A DNA stretch of 64,000 nt from Rhizobium sp. J15 (GCF_002531825.1 NZ_NWSX01000020.1:1-64000), one strand, 5' to 3'. Shown: positions 52,855-62,766, counted from the stretch's first letter. Program-made: numbers and translations. The notes: generated from the sequence alone by a model not told the origin.

Positions 52855-54072
52855 TCAGAGCGCACCATTCTTCGGGGGCGTGACGCCGTTCAGATGGTAG
52901 TTGCCGACGACGTGATATTTCCAGCGCACCGGATCATGCAGCGTGTGGGTGCGGGCATTGCGCCAGTGGCGGTCGAGATTGAGGCCTGTTTGTACCGACG
53001 ACGTCCCGGCAAGCTCGAAGAGCGTATTCGAAGCCTCGAGCGCTACTTCTGTCGTCAGCACCTTGGCGGCGGCAACGGCAAGCGTCGCCTCCACCACCTT
53101 CTGCTCGGTCGTCTCGACCTGTGCGGCATCGACCTTGTGGCCGGCGCGCTCGACGAGAGCAGTCGCGGCTTCGAGCCGGATGGCAATCTGGCCGACCTTG
53201 GCGATGGTCAGCGGGTCGTCGGAGGCGCGGTCGAGGCCGCTATCCATCCAGGGACGCGATTTTGTCCTGACGAATTCGAGCGTTTCGGCAAAGGCCGCGC
53301 GCGCAATGCCGAGATCGACGCCGGCATGGATGATCTGGCCGACGGAGCCGATCGTCGTCGGCCGCTCGAAACCTCTGTGATGAAAGACCACGGAATCGGC
53401 GCTGACATAGACGTTGTCGAGGATCGTCGTCCCGCTGCCGGTCGTGCGCTGGCCGAAGCCGTCCCAGTCGTCGACGATCTCGACGCCTTCGGTGCCCTTC
53501 GGCACAAAGGCCATAGTCAGCCGGTCCTCGTCATCGAGCGCGAAGACGGTGATCCAGTCGGCGAAGAGCACGCCGGTCGAATAGAATTTACGGCCGGTGA
53601 TCCGGTAACCGGGGCCGTCGCGGGTGATGCGTGTGTTGTAATGCCCGACGGTTTTGGTGCCGCGCTCGGAAAGCGCATTGCCGAAACGATCGCCGGCGAG
53701 CACCCGGCCGAAGAAATAGCGCTGCTGCTCTTCACTGCCGTCCGTCCTCAAGGCTTCGAGGATATAGAAATGGTTCTGCGGAATCTGACCGATCGAACCG
53801 TCCGCCTCGGAAAGGATCGCCGTGATTTCGGCAAGCACGGCGTTGGAAACATCGAGCCCGCCGAATTGCGCGGGCACGGTGATCGCCAGCAGACCCGATT
53901 GGGCGAGAAGATCAAGTTCGCCGAAAGGCAAGATCCGGTCGGCATCACGTTCGGCGGCGCCCGCGGCAAATTGCGCGGCCAGCCTTCGGGCGGTCGCGAT
54001 CGCCTCCTCGTCGCTGTCGATACGAGCCGCCACCGGCCGAATCTGATCTGTTTGCCTCAGCACGCTGTTCAT
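52855..54072 (-). CDS. SfnB/DszC-type acyl-CoA dehydrogenase-fold flavoprotein
   Basis: A 405-residue paralogue of the protein at 51569. Shared features are SGLLAITVPAQFGGLDVSN, GRKFYSTGVLFADW and RHWRNARTHTLHDP. SfnB proteins of Pseudomonas belong to dimethyl sulfone use, and their relatives sit with sulfonate monooxygenases. The start at 54072 has a GGAGG site; an upstream frame to 54135 is discarded. It is a single gene with its own 267-bp upstream region that may encode a leader peptide. Likely partner of the DszA-type enzyme at 46278. Confidence 0.87.
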   Translation of the reverse strand: MNSVLRQTDQIRPVAARIDSDEEAIATARRLAAQFAAGAAERDADRILPFGELDLLAQSGLLAITVPAQFGGLDVSNAVLAEITAILSEADGSIGQIPQNHFYILEALRTDGSEEQQRYFFGRVLAGDRFGNALSERGTKTVGHYNTRITRDGPGYRITGRKFYSTGVLFADWITVFALDDEDRLTMAFVPKGTEGVEIVDDWDGFGQRTTGSGTTILDNVYVSADSVVFHHRGFERPTTIGSVGQIIHAGVDLGIARAAFAETLEFVRTKSRPWMDSGLDRASDDPLTIAKVGQIAIRLEAATALVERAGHKVDAAQVETTEQKVVEATLAVAAAKVLTTEVALEASNTLFELAGTSSVQTGLNLDRHWRNARTHTLHDPVRWKYHVVGNYHLNGVTPPKNGAL

Positions 54073-54194
54073 CGACGCCTCCAATTCTGACGATGCTATC
54101 GGTGAAAGAAATCGCGCGCCGAGATAAGAGCACAAATTCTATAGATGTGATCAAAAATAAAAAGTGTTTGCTTATCGGCCTCGAGTGGCCGCGT

Positions 54195-54257
54195 TTAAGG
54201 TTTCGGCCCAACGACCGCGTGGGTAACCACCACGCTTACCTTCTCAACGTTCGGCAT
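54195..54257 (-). CDS. Possible 20-residue leader peptide upstream of the SfnB-like gene
   Basis: An ATG at 54257 with a near-ideal GAGGAG site 7 bp upstream opens a 20-codon frame, MPNVEKVSVVVTHAVVGPKP, closed by TAA at 54195. The middle of the frame folds into a hairpin on the minus strand (CGTGG...CCACG). The SfnB-like start is 122 bp further on. A short, well-initiated frame with an internal stem before a metabolic gene resembles an attenuator leader. It is not rich in Cys or Met, so sulfur-amino-acid sensing is not indicated. It could also be chance. Confidence 0.35.
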   Translation of the reverse strand: MPNVEKVSVVVTHAVVGPKP

Positions 54258-54339
54258 GTCGCGTCTCCTCGGCCCGTTAGTAGGAAAGTTTACTACCATC
54301 CTGACCTCTGCCAAGCGCGCACATCGATAATCTCAGTCC

Positions 54340-55383
54340 TCAAACCATCGCCTTGATCTCAAATGCATCGCTTTCCCCCGCCACCAGTTCCAGCGGCCAG
54401 ATGATGTTGCGGCCGCTATCCGGATAGAGCTCGCGATAGGCCGGCATGTCAGCGAGAAGCATTTCGCCGAGCGCGATGCCGAGATCGTAGAGCGACATGC
54501 GGAAACAACTGAGCGAGGGCTGCAGGAAACGTGCGCGCGGCGCATCGCGAAAGCCGATCACCGCGAGGTCGCGGCCGGGCACGATGCCGGATTCCATCAG
54601 GCGGCGGTAAAGGCCGATCGCCATCAGTTCGTAGATCAGGATCACCGCCGTCGGCCGATCTTCGAGCAGCAGCAGCTCATGCGCCGCCTGATAGCCGCCC
54701 TGCTCGCTCGACTTGACGCGGATGACGAGCGACGGATCGAAGGAGATGCCGCGCCGTTCCAGGGCCTGGCGATAACTCTCGACAAAGACGTAGCCGAGGT
54801 TGACCTCGCTCGACGGCGCAGTGATCGCAATCCGCCGATGGCCGCGTGAGGCCAGCCGTTCGACGGCGCGTTCGGCAACACCTTCGAAGTCGAGATCGAT
54901 CCAGGGGAAATTGCCGGCCGAAAGACTGCGGCCGACGGCAACGAAGGGGATCCTTGCCCGCGAGAGTAGATCGATACGGCGATCGATGCGTTGCGTGTTG
55001 GAGATGATCATCGCATCGACGACACGCCGCGCCACCATGCGCTTCAGATATTCGCACGGGTCCTCGTCGCTCGGGCAGGGCAGCATGAGCAGATCCAGCT
55101 TGTGGCGGGCAAAGACATGCTGCAGGCCGCTGGTGACGCCGAGGAAGAAGTTGTCGGCATTTTCGACCGCCTCCTGGCTCGATTCGATCATCAGGCCGAT
55201 GACCTTCGTCTCTCCCTGCCGGAGGCTCCGGCCCGACTGGTTGGCGACGTAGCCGAGCTCCTCGGCCGCCGCCAGCACGCGCCGCCGCGTTTCCTCGTTG
55301 ACATCGGGCTTGCCGTTCAGCGCCCGGGAGACCGTGCCGATCGAGATCTCCAGATGTTCGGCGAGCTGACGAATCCCTCTCAT
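54340..55383 (-). CDS. LacI-family transcriptional repressor
   Basis: A 347-residue regulator. The helix-turn-helix is IRQLAEHLEISIGTVSRALN, the hinge is ELGYVANQSGRSLRQG, and a sugar-binding-type domain follows. The start at 55383 follows a GAGGA site. It is divergent from the dehydrogenase gene at 55520, and a perfect LacI-type palindrome on that promoter is its obvious target. It probably represses the 55520-61830 catabolic and transport genes until a sugar or polyol binds. Confidence 0.93.
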   Translation of the reverse strand: MRGIRQLAEHLEISIGTVSRALNGKPDVNEETRRRVLAAAEELGYVANQSGRSLRQGETKVIGLMIESSQEAVENADNFFLGVTSGLQHVFARHKLDLLMLPCPSDEDPCEYLKRMVARRVVDAMIISNTQRIDRRIDLLSRARIPFVAVGRSLSAGNFPWIDLDFEGVAERAVERLASRGHRRIAITAPSSEVNLGYVFVESYRQALERRGISFDPSLVIRVKSSEQGGYQAAHELLLLEDRPTAVILIYELMAIGLYRRLMESGIVPGRDLAVIGFRDAPRARFLQPSLSCFRMSLYDLGIALGEMLLADMPAYRELYPDSGRNIIWPLELVAGESDAFEIKAMV

Positions 55384-55428
55384 TGCTGAGCGCTTTCCTC
55401 CGGTTCGCATTTTCGCGATTGGCCTCTA

Positions 55429-55472
55429 TTGACAGTATAAAATGTTTTCGCCTACAGTCGTAAACGTTTACG
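55429..55472 (+). promoter_or_regulatory. Promoter with perfect LacI-type operator
   Basis: -35 TTGACA (55429-55434), 18-bp spacer, -10 TACAGT (55453-55458), then CGTAAACGTTTACG (55459-55472), a perfect 14-bp palindrome with the central CG typical of LacI-family operators. It covers the transcription start of the 55520 operon and lies 76 bp from the divergent repressor ATG. Confidence 0.85.
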
Positions 55473-55519
55473 GGATGCGTGTCACGAGGAGAGTTGGCGC
55501 GTTTCCATCGGAGGAAATC

Positions 55520-56569
55520 GTGAAATTCAGTGCCATTCTGTGCGGGTGCGGAGCTATGTCCAAAGGTTGGTTGCGCGCCATCGCGTCCAATCCTGAGCTC
55601 GCCGATTCCATCGCCATCGTCGGCCTCGTCGACCTGAACCGGGAGACAGCGGAAAAGCTCGCCGCCGAGTTCGGTCTGGACGGCGCCGTCATCGGCTCCG
55701 AGCTTTCCGAAGTCATCGCTACGACGAAGGCCGATCTCGTCTTCGATATCGTCATTCCGACCGCCCGATACGACGTCGTTTCGACGGCGCTGAGGGCAGG
55801 GTGCCACGTGCTCAGCGAAAAGCCGATGGCGGCCTCGCTCGCCGAAGGTGCCGCGCTGATCGATCTCGCCGCAGAAACCGGCCGCATCCACGCCGTCATC
55901 CAGAACCGCCGCTTCATATCGGGTATCCGGCGCCTGCGCCGTTTCGTCGACAGCGGCGCGATCGGCGAACTCACCGGCATTCACTGCGACTTCTTCCTCG
56001 CGCCGCATTTCGGCGGCTTCCGCGAGGAGATGGACAATGTGCTTCTTCTCGACATGGCGATCCATACTTTCGATGCGGCCCGCTTCGTCGCGAACAGGAA
56101 GCCGCTCGCCGTCTATTGCGTCGAGCGCAATCCGAAGGGTTCCTGGTATCGGCACGGCGCTTCGGCAAATGCCATCTTCGAATTTTCCGACGATATCGTC
56201 TTTACCTATCGCGGCTCCTGGTGCGCCGAAGGCGAGCGCACCAGCTGGGAAAGCCAGTGGCGTCTCGTCGGCTCGAAGGGAATGCTGACCTGGGATGGTG
56301 ACGAGAATTTCAAGGCAGCCGTCGCCGGCGAAGAGCCCGGCCTTCTCAGAGGATCTGCTTCCGTAAACGTTCCCGGTCCGGAGCACGAAGAGGAAACCCA
56401 CGGCCATGCCAGCGTCATCGCCGATTTCATTGCGGCGATCCGCAGCGGCAAGCAGCCCGAGACCGTCAATTCCGACAATATCAGAAGCCTCGCCATGGTC
56501 TTCGGCGCGATCGAAAGCGCAAAGACGGGCCGGCGCATCGAAATTTCAGCATGGGAAGACGTGACGTGA
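55520..56569 (+). CDS. Gfo/Idh/MocA-family oxidoreductase
   Basis: A 349-residue NAD(P)-dependent dehydrogenase. The N-terminal Rossmann turn is GCGAMSKG, the catalytic-lysine motif is SEKPMAAS, and the C-terminal half carries LLDMAIHTFDAARF. The start is a GTG at 55520 after GGAGGA; an in-frame ATG at 55442 would lie upstream of the operator and cannot be used. First gene of the operon controlled by the LacI protein. Its stop overlaps the next start. Confidence 0.9.
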   Translation: MKFSAILCGCGAMSKGWLRAIASNPELADSIAIVGLVDLNRETAEKLAAEFGLDGAVIGSELSEVIATTKADLVFDIVIPTARYDVVSTALRAGCHVLSEKPMAASLAEGAALIDLAAETGRIHAVIQNRRFISGIRRLRRFVDSGAIGELTGIHCDFFLAPHFGGFREEMDNVLLLDMAIHTFDAARFVANRKPLAVYCVERNPKGSWYRHGASANAIFEFSDDIVFTYRGSWCAEGERTSWESQWRLVGSKGMLTWDGDENFKAAVAGEEPGLLRGSASVNVPGPEHEEETHGHASVIADFIAAIRSGKQPETVNSDNIRSLAMVFGAIESAKTGRRIEISAWEDVT

Positions 56570-57468
56570 GCAATCCCGCAAAATCAATTCGCATCGGCAC
56601 CATGGTCAGCGGCAACAAGGGCGATGCCGCCCAGCGCATCGGCCAGATTGCCGACTTGGGCTTCGAAAGCTTCGAACCCTTTTTCTGGCAGACGACCAAG
56701 GGGCAGGACCTTGCCGAACTCGGCAAGCGCTGCCTCGATGCGATCGGCGACCGCGACATCACCATCTCGACGCTCGGCATGTTCGGCAATCCGCTTGAGG
56801 AGACGGCGATCGACCTCGAGACCCTGCAGGGCTGGAGAGACTGCATCGACAATGCCCATCATTTCGGCGCGACCTGCGTCGCCGGTTTCACCGGCCGCGT
56901 CCGCGGCAAGCCGCTGACCGACAGCCTTGCGCGCTACAAGCAGATCTGGAGCGAACTCGCCAAGCGCGCCGCCGACAAAGGCATCAGGATCGCCTTCGAA
57001 AATTGCGCCATGGACGGCAACTGGGCAAGCGGCGACTGGAACATCGCCCATAATCCCGACGCCTGGGAGCTGATCTTCAACGAGACGCCGGATGATCATA
57101 TCGGGCTGGAGTGGGAGCCCTGCCATCAGATGGTCTATCTGATCGATCCCATGCCGCAGATCCGCAAATGGGCGCACAAAATCTTCCATGTCCACGGCAA
57201 GGACGCGACCATCCGTTGGGAAGTCATCAAGGAGCACGGCATCTTCGGCAAGGAGAAGTTCGTCTTCATGCGCACGCCGGGCTTCGGCGACAGCAACTGG
57301 ACCGACATCATTTCCGAACTGCGGCTTGCCGGCTGGTCCGGCTCGATCGACATCGAAGGCTGGCACGACCCGGTCTATCGCGACGAACTCGAAATGACCG
57401 GCCAGGTCTATGCATTGAACCATCTCAAGCATGCCCGGGGCGGCGAATTCGTCGTCGATCCGGTCTGA
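56566..57468 (+). CDS. TIM-barrel sugar phosphate isomerase/epimerase
   Basis: A 300-residue xylose-isomerase-like TIM barrel. Metal-binding residues are visible as Glu in IAFENCAMDGNW, Glu/His in GLEWEPCHQM, His in FHVHGKDA and Glu in IDIEGWHDP. The start is a GTG at 56566 overlapping the dehydrogenase stop, with GGGAAG upstream; the ATG at 56551 would lie further into the previous gene. Dehydrogenase plus isomerase before a CUT1 importer is a common arrangement for polyol or rare-sugar catabolism. Confidence 0.88.
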   Translation: MSNPAKSIRIGTMVSGNKGDAAQRIGQIADLGFESFEPFFWQTTKGQDLAELGKRCLDAIGDRDITISTLGMFGNPLEETAIDLETLQGWRDCIDNAHHFGATCVAGFTGRVRGKPLTDSLARYKQIWSELAKRAADKGIRIAFENCAMDGNWASGDWNIAHNPDAWELIFNETPDDHIGLEWEPCHQMVYLIDPMPQIRKWAHKIFHVHGKDATIRWEVIKEHGIFGKEKFVFMRTPGFGDSNWTDIISELRLAGWSGSIDIEGWHDPVYRDELEMTGQVYALNHLKHARGGEFVVDPV

Positions 57469-57478
57469 CGGTATCGTG

Positions 57479-57500
57479 GCCGGCAGGAGGAATTGCCGGC
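57479..57500 (+). promoter_or_regulatory. Small stem-loop before the binding-protein gene
   Basis: A 7-bp perfect stem, GCCGGCA (57479-57485) and TGCCGGC (57494-57500), with an 8-nt loop, starts 11 bp after the isomerase stop and 30 bp before the binding-protein start. It may mark an mRNA processing point. Confidence 0.45.
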
Positions 57501-57529
57501 AACGGGGATAACCAAAAAGGAGGAGAACC

Positions 57530-58762
57530 ATGGCTATCCGCAAATATGCAATTCTCGGCGCTCTGGCGCTTGCAGGTGTCTCGCTCTTCGGCCTTTCGGC
57601 CAAGGCCGAGGACGTCACGCTGACGCTCTGGTCGCTTGATAAGGACACCCAGCCGGCGCCGAACCTCGTCAAGGAGTTCAACGCCCAGAACAACGGCATC
57701 AAGATCGAATACCGGCTGATCCAGTTCGATGACGTCGTCACCGAGGCGATGCGCGCCTATGCCACCGGCCAGGCGCCCGACATCATCGCCGTCGACAATC
57801 CCGAGCATGCGATGTTCTCGTCGCGCGGCGCCTTCCTCGACCTCACCGACATGATCTCCAAATCGACCGTCATCAAGCCGGAGAATTATTTCCCCGGGCC
57901 GCTGAAATCGGTCGAGTGGGACGGCAAATATTACGGCGTGCCGAAGGCGACGAACACGATCGCGCTCTACTACAACAAGGACATGTTCAAGGCGAAGGGC
58001 CTCGATCCGAACAAGCCGCCGCAGACCTGGGACGAGTTGGTCGAGGATGCGCGCAAGCTGACCGACCCCGCCAAAAACATCTACGGTCTCGCCTTCTCGG
58101 CCAAGGCCAATGAGGAGGGCACCTTCCAGTTCCTTCCCTGGGCCCAGATGGGCGGCGGCAGCTACGAGCACATCAATGCCGACGGCGCGGTGAAGGCGCT
58201 CGGGATCTGGAAGACGATCATGGACGAGAAGCTCGCTTCTCCAGACACGCTGACCCGCGGCCAGTGGGATTCGACCGGCACCTTCAACTCCGGCAACGCG
58301 GCAATGGCGATCTCGGGTCCGTGGGAGCTTGACCGCATGGTGCAGGAAGCGAAGTTCGACTGGGGCGTCACGCTGCTCCCGGTTCCCAAGGAAGGGGCTG
58401 AGCGCTCGTCGGCCATGGGCGATTTCAACTGGGCGATCTTCGCCAGCAGCAAACATCCGGCCGAAGCCTTCAAGGCACTCGAATATTTCGCCTCGCAGGA
58501 CGACAAGATGTTCAAGAACTTCGGCCAGCTTCCGGCCCGTTCCGACATCTCGATCCCCGAAAGCGGCCAGCCGCTGAAGGACGCCGCCCTCAAGGTCTTC
58601 CTCGAACAGCTGAAATACGCCAAGCCGCGCGGCCCCCATCCGCAATGGCCGAAGATCTCCAAGGCGATCCAGGACGCCATCCAGGCGGCGCTGACCGGCC
58701 AGATGAGCCCGAAGGACGCGCTCGACCAGGCCGCTGACAAGATCAAGGCTGTACTTGGGTGA
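57530..58762 (+). CDS. ABC sugar transporter, periplasmic substrate-binding protein (CUT1)
   Basis: A 410-residue family-1 binding protein with a signal peptide of about 25 residues (SAKA-EDVTLTLW). Hinge-region segment YGVPKATNTIALYYNKDMF and GNAAMAISGPWELDRM are typical. AAGGAGGAG gives a strong start. It serves the permeases at 59040 and 59939, from which it is separated by an unusual 277-bp repeat-rich gap. The ligand is probably the sugar or polyol oxidised by the 55520 enzyme. Confidence 0.93.
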   Translation: MAIRKYAILGALALAGVSLFGLSAKAEDVTLTLWSLDKDTQPAPNLVKEFNAQNNGIKIEYRLIQFDDVVTEAMRAYATGQAPDIIAVDNPEHAMFSSRGAFLDLTDMISKSTVIKPENYFPGPLKSVEWDGKYYGVPKATNTIALYYNKDMFKAKGLDPNKPPQTWDELVEDARKLTDPAKNIYGLAFSAKANEEGTFQFLPWAQMGGGSYEHINADGAVKALGIWKTIMDEKLASPDTLTRGQWDSTGTFNSGNAAMAISGPWELDRMVQEAKFDWGVTLLPVPKEGAERSSAMGDFNWAIFASSKHPAEAFKALEYFASQDDKMFKNFGQLPARSDISIPESGQPLKDAALKVFLEQLKYAKPRGPHPQWPKISKAIQDAIQAALTGQMSPKDALDQAADKIKAVLG

Positions 58763-59039
58763 GGAGCGGTTCGGCGCAGCCGAAGCAATCGATCCAGTGA
58801 ATCGATTGCAGCGACGAACGCCCGAAGCGTAAGCGCAGGGCCGGGGGCGCGGCTAGCTCCCTCTCCCCGGTCGGCATCCGTACCTGGGTCGAGCCGCGTG
58901 TCTCGACCCGTCCTTCGGACCCCCGCTGGGGAGAAGGTGACTACCCACCGATGGCGAAGCCATCAACCATTTCCTCCCGGCAGGGGCCGTCTTCCCGCAT
59001 CAAGCGCCAGGCGGCCCCGATCGGAGCATCGGAGGACGC
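58763..59039. repeat. Intergenic repeat-like element with three inverted repeats inside the ABC operon
   Basis: This 277-bp gap interrupts an otherwise tight operon. It holds a perfect 9-bp inverted repeat, GCAATCGAT/ATCGATTGC (58785-58793, 58801-58809). It also holds a perfect 8-bp stem, GGGTCGAG/CTCGACCC (58886-58893, 58902-58909). Outer arms CTCCCTCTCCCC (58857-58868) and GGGGAGAAGG (58928-58937) form an imperfect inverted pair. This mosaic of palindromes resembles the intergenic repeats scattered in rhizobial genomes. It contains no gene; folded in mRNA it may lower permease expression relative to the binding protein. Confidence 0.6.
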
Positions 59040-59942
59040 ATGAAGAGGATCCTGATGAGCGTCAGGGACGGCCGCGGTTTCGATATCGTGCTCGTCGCTT
59101 TCCCGCTCGGCTTTCTGTTCCTGATGGCGGGTCTGCCGCTCATCTACAACGTCGTGATGAGTTTCCAGGAGGTCGACATGTTCAGCCTCGGAACCTTCTC
59201 GCGTCCCTTCGTCGGCTTCAAGAATTATACCGACCTCTTCGCGCAGCCGGAAACGCTGCCGATCCTCTACAATACCGTCATCTTCGTCACCGGCTCCATC
59301 GCCGGCCAGTTCCTGATCGGCTTCGGGCTGGCGCTGTTCTTCTGGGTCAATTTTCCCGGCGCCTCGTGGATGCGTGGCCTCTTCCTGGTCTCCTGGGTGA
59401 TGCCCGGCCTCGTCGTCGGCGCCATCTGGAACTGGATTCTCTCGGGCGATTTCGGCGTGCTGAACTTCATCCTCAGGGAAAGCGGCATCATCTCCGGCAA
59501 TATCTTCTGGCGCTCGGATCCGCATTATTCGCTCTATGCCGTGATCATCGCCAATATCTGGCTCGGCACCTCGTTCAACATGATCCTGCTGTCCGTCGGC
59601 CTTGCCGGCATCCCAGCCGATCTCTACGAAGCGGCCGAACTCGATGGCGCCAATGTCTGGCAGCGCTTCTGGACGATCACGCTGCCGATGATGCGCTCGA
59701 CGATCGGCGCCATCATCGCGCTCGGCCTGATCTTTACCCTGCAGCAATTCGACCTTTTCGCCGCGATCACCTCGGGCGGGCCGAACAATTCGTCGAACGT
59801 CACGCAATATTGGGCCTGGGACCTTTCCTTCCGGCAATATGATTTCGCCAAGGGCGCGACGATCTCCGTTATCATGATCGTCTTCGTGATGTTCGCCTCC
59901 GTCGTCTATGTCCGGTCCACACGTCACGAGGTGCGCGGATGA
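59040..59942 (+). CDS. ABC sugar transporter permease (MalF type, CUT1)
   Basis: A 300-residue membrane subunit with about six helices. The docking loop reads ADLYEAAELDGANVWQRF and then WTITLPMM. The start at 59040 has a GGAGGA site. It overlaps the next permease by 4 bp. It follows the repeat-rich gap after the binding-protein gene. Confidence 0.93.
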   Translation: MKRILMSVRDGRGFDIVLVAFPLGFLFLMAGLPLIYNVVMSFQEVDMFSLGTFSRPFVGFKNYTDLFAQPETLPILYNTVIFVTGSIAGQFLIGFGLALFFWVNFPGASWMRGLFLVSWVMPGLVVGAIWNWILSGDFGVLNFILRESGIISGNIFWRSDPHYSLYAVIIANIWLGTSFNMILLSVGLAGIPADLYEAAELDGANVWQRFWTITLPMMRSTIGAIIALGLIFTLQQFDLFAAITSGGPNNSSNVTQYWAWDLSFRQYDFAKGATISVIMIVFVMFASVVYVRSTRHEVRG

Positions 59943-60762
59943 CGACTACCAATCGCGACCGGCTGATGCTGGCAATATCGATCGTCATGGCGGCGATCTA
60001 TCTCTTCCCGCTCTATTGGATGTACATCACCGCGCTGAAAAGCGGCTCGGAGATGTTCGCCACGCCGCCGAGCTTCTGGCCGACAGCACCCCAATGGGGC
60101 ACCTATGCCTATGTCTGGGAAAGCCGCGACATGGGCCGCTACCTCTGGAATTCGCTGGTCATCGCTCTCGGCGCCATGGCGCTGATCACCGTGCTCGGCG
60201 TCGGCTGCGCCTATGTGCTGGCCAGATACCGCAATGTCTGGGTGGATATCGGCCTCTTCCTGATCCTGATGTTGCAGGTCCTGCCGGCCTCGCTGATGAT
60301 CACGCCGATCTTCGTCGGCTTCTCGCAGATCGGCATGCTGTCCACGCCACGGCTGGCCGTCATCATCGCGGTCGCGGCCAAGAGCATGCCTTTCTTCGTC
60401 ATCCTGGTGCGCGCCACCTTCATGAGCGTGCCCCAGGAACTGGAGGAGGCGGCCCTCGTCGACGGCAATTCGCGCGTCGGCGCCTTCTTCAACATCGTGC
60501 TGCCGCTTGCCCGCAACGGCATCCTCGTCAGCGCCATCCTGATCTTCATGCAGGCCTTCGGCGAATTCGTCTATTCGAAGTCGATGATCCAGGCGGTCGA
60601 CCTTCAGCCGGCAAGCGTCGGCCTCAACTCCTTCATGGGGCCGAACACCAACGAGTGGAACAACATCATGGCCTACGCCACGATGTATGTGACGCCGATC
60701 CTCGCCATCTTCGTTCTCTTGCAGCGCCGCATCGTATCCGGCCTCACCTCTGGAGCCCTCAA

Positions 60763-60766
<4 letters not shown>
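59939..60766 (+). CDS. ABC sugar transporter permease (MalG type, CUT1)
   Basis: A 275-residue membrane subunit. The docking loop is QELEEAALVDGNSRVGAF followed by FNIVLPLARNG. N-terminal helix and C-terminal tail are standard. Overlaps both neighbours (ATGA at each end), so the two permeases and the ATPase are translationally coupled. Confidence 0.93.
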
Positions 60767-61830
<1,064 letters not shown>

Positions 61831-61932
61831 GATCGGGGCGGGCGGCTTCATAAAACCATCATCGGCCTCTGCGAAGGGAGTGGCTCTCCGCACGATTCAT
61901 TCCGTCATATCCGCAGCATCCGGATTTCCCCA

Positions 61933-62766
61933 ATGACATCTTCTCCGATATCAGCGCGTCTTTCCCCGAACGCGTCATTCCGCCTCATCGTTCTTGCCGA
62001 AACGGTGCTGAAGGCGGGCGAAACGGCCCGGGCCTCCCTGCGGCGGCGGACCTCCGGGGAGATGCTCGCCAAGGCGCCGCGCGATTACCAGACCGAGATC
62101 GATGTCGCCGTCGAGCGGATCATCGTCGAGGAAATGACGAAAGCCTTTCCTGATTACGCCATCCAGGGCGAAGAGGCCGTCGGCAACCGCACGGCCGGGC
62201 CGGACACGCCGGTTATCTACATCGATCCGATCGACGGCACCACCAACTACGCCTGGGGCGTTCCGCATTTCGGCATGACGATCGCGATCGCCGAAGGCGG
62301 CAGGCTGGTGACCGGCGTCGTCTACGACGCCATGCAGGACGAGCTGTTCAGCGCCGAACGCGGCGGCGGTGCCTATCTCAATGGCGAGCGCATCCGCTGC
62401 GCCGATGTCGGCGACATCGAGAACGTGCTGATCGGCGCCGGTCTGCCGATCCCCGGGCAGGTCAAGGCGGTCTCGGAAGAGACCTATTTCGAAGCGATCA
62501 AACGCCTGATGACGAATACGGCAGGTGTGCGCCGCCTTGGTTCGGCGGCTTTGTCGATCGCCTATGTCGCCTGCGGCCGGCTGGACGGTTTCTTCGAGGA
62601 TGGGCTGTCGATCCATGATTTCGGCGCATCGGCGCTGATGGTCGAAGAGGCGGGCGGCATCGTCACCCGGTTTTCCGGCGCCGAGGTCGACGGCCGCGGC
62701 GATATCCTCGCCGCCAGCAAGGTGCTGCATCCCTGGCTTAGGGAAGGCTTCCGTATCAAAGCCTGA
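61933..62766 (+). CDS. Inositol monophosphatase-family protein (variant third motif)
   Basis: A 277-residue Mg-dependent phosphatase. Motifs GEEA and DPIDGTTNY are present. The third motif, normally WDxxAG, reads IHDFGASALMVEEAGG: the metal-ligand Asp is kept but the Trp before it is His. It follows the ATPase by 102 bp and may belong to the same operon, although no strong ribosome site precedes the ATG; the true start could lie further downstream. It could remove phosphate from a sugar or inositol phosphate linked to the imported substrate. Confidence 0.85.
   Translation: MTSSPISARLSPNASFRLIVLAETVLKAGETARASLRRRTSGEMLAKAPRDYQTEIDVAVERIIVEEMTKAFPDYAIQGEEAVGNRTAGPDTPVIYIDPIDGTTNYAWGVPHFGMTIAIAEGGRLVTGVVYDAMQDELFSAERGGGAYLNGERIRCADVGDIENVLIGAGLPIPGQVKAVSEETYFEAIKRLMTNTAGVRRLGSAALSIAYVACGRLDGFFEDGLSIHDFGASALMVEEAGGIVTRFSGAEVDGRGDILAASKVLHPWLREGFRIKA

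Noticed and set aside
54073..54339. SAM-II or other riboswitch upstream of the SfnB-like gene
   Set aside because: I looked because the downstream gene may serve sulfur metabolism, but found no SAM-II-like pseudoknot core. Only the short leader frame and simple stems are visible.
54677..56407. Minus-strand ORF of 576 codons spanning the LacI gene, the promoter and the dehydrogenase
   Set aside because: It overlaps the LacI gene in another frame and runs through the operator and the antisense of the Gfo/Idh gene, so it is a shadow frame.
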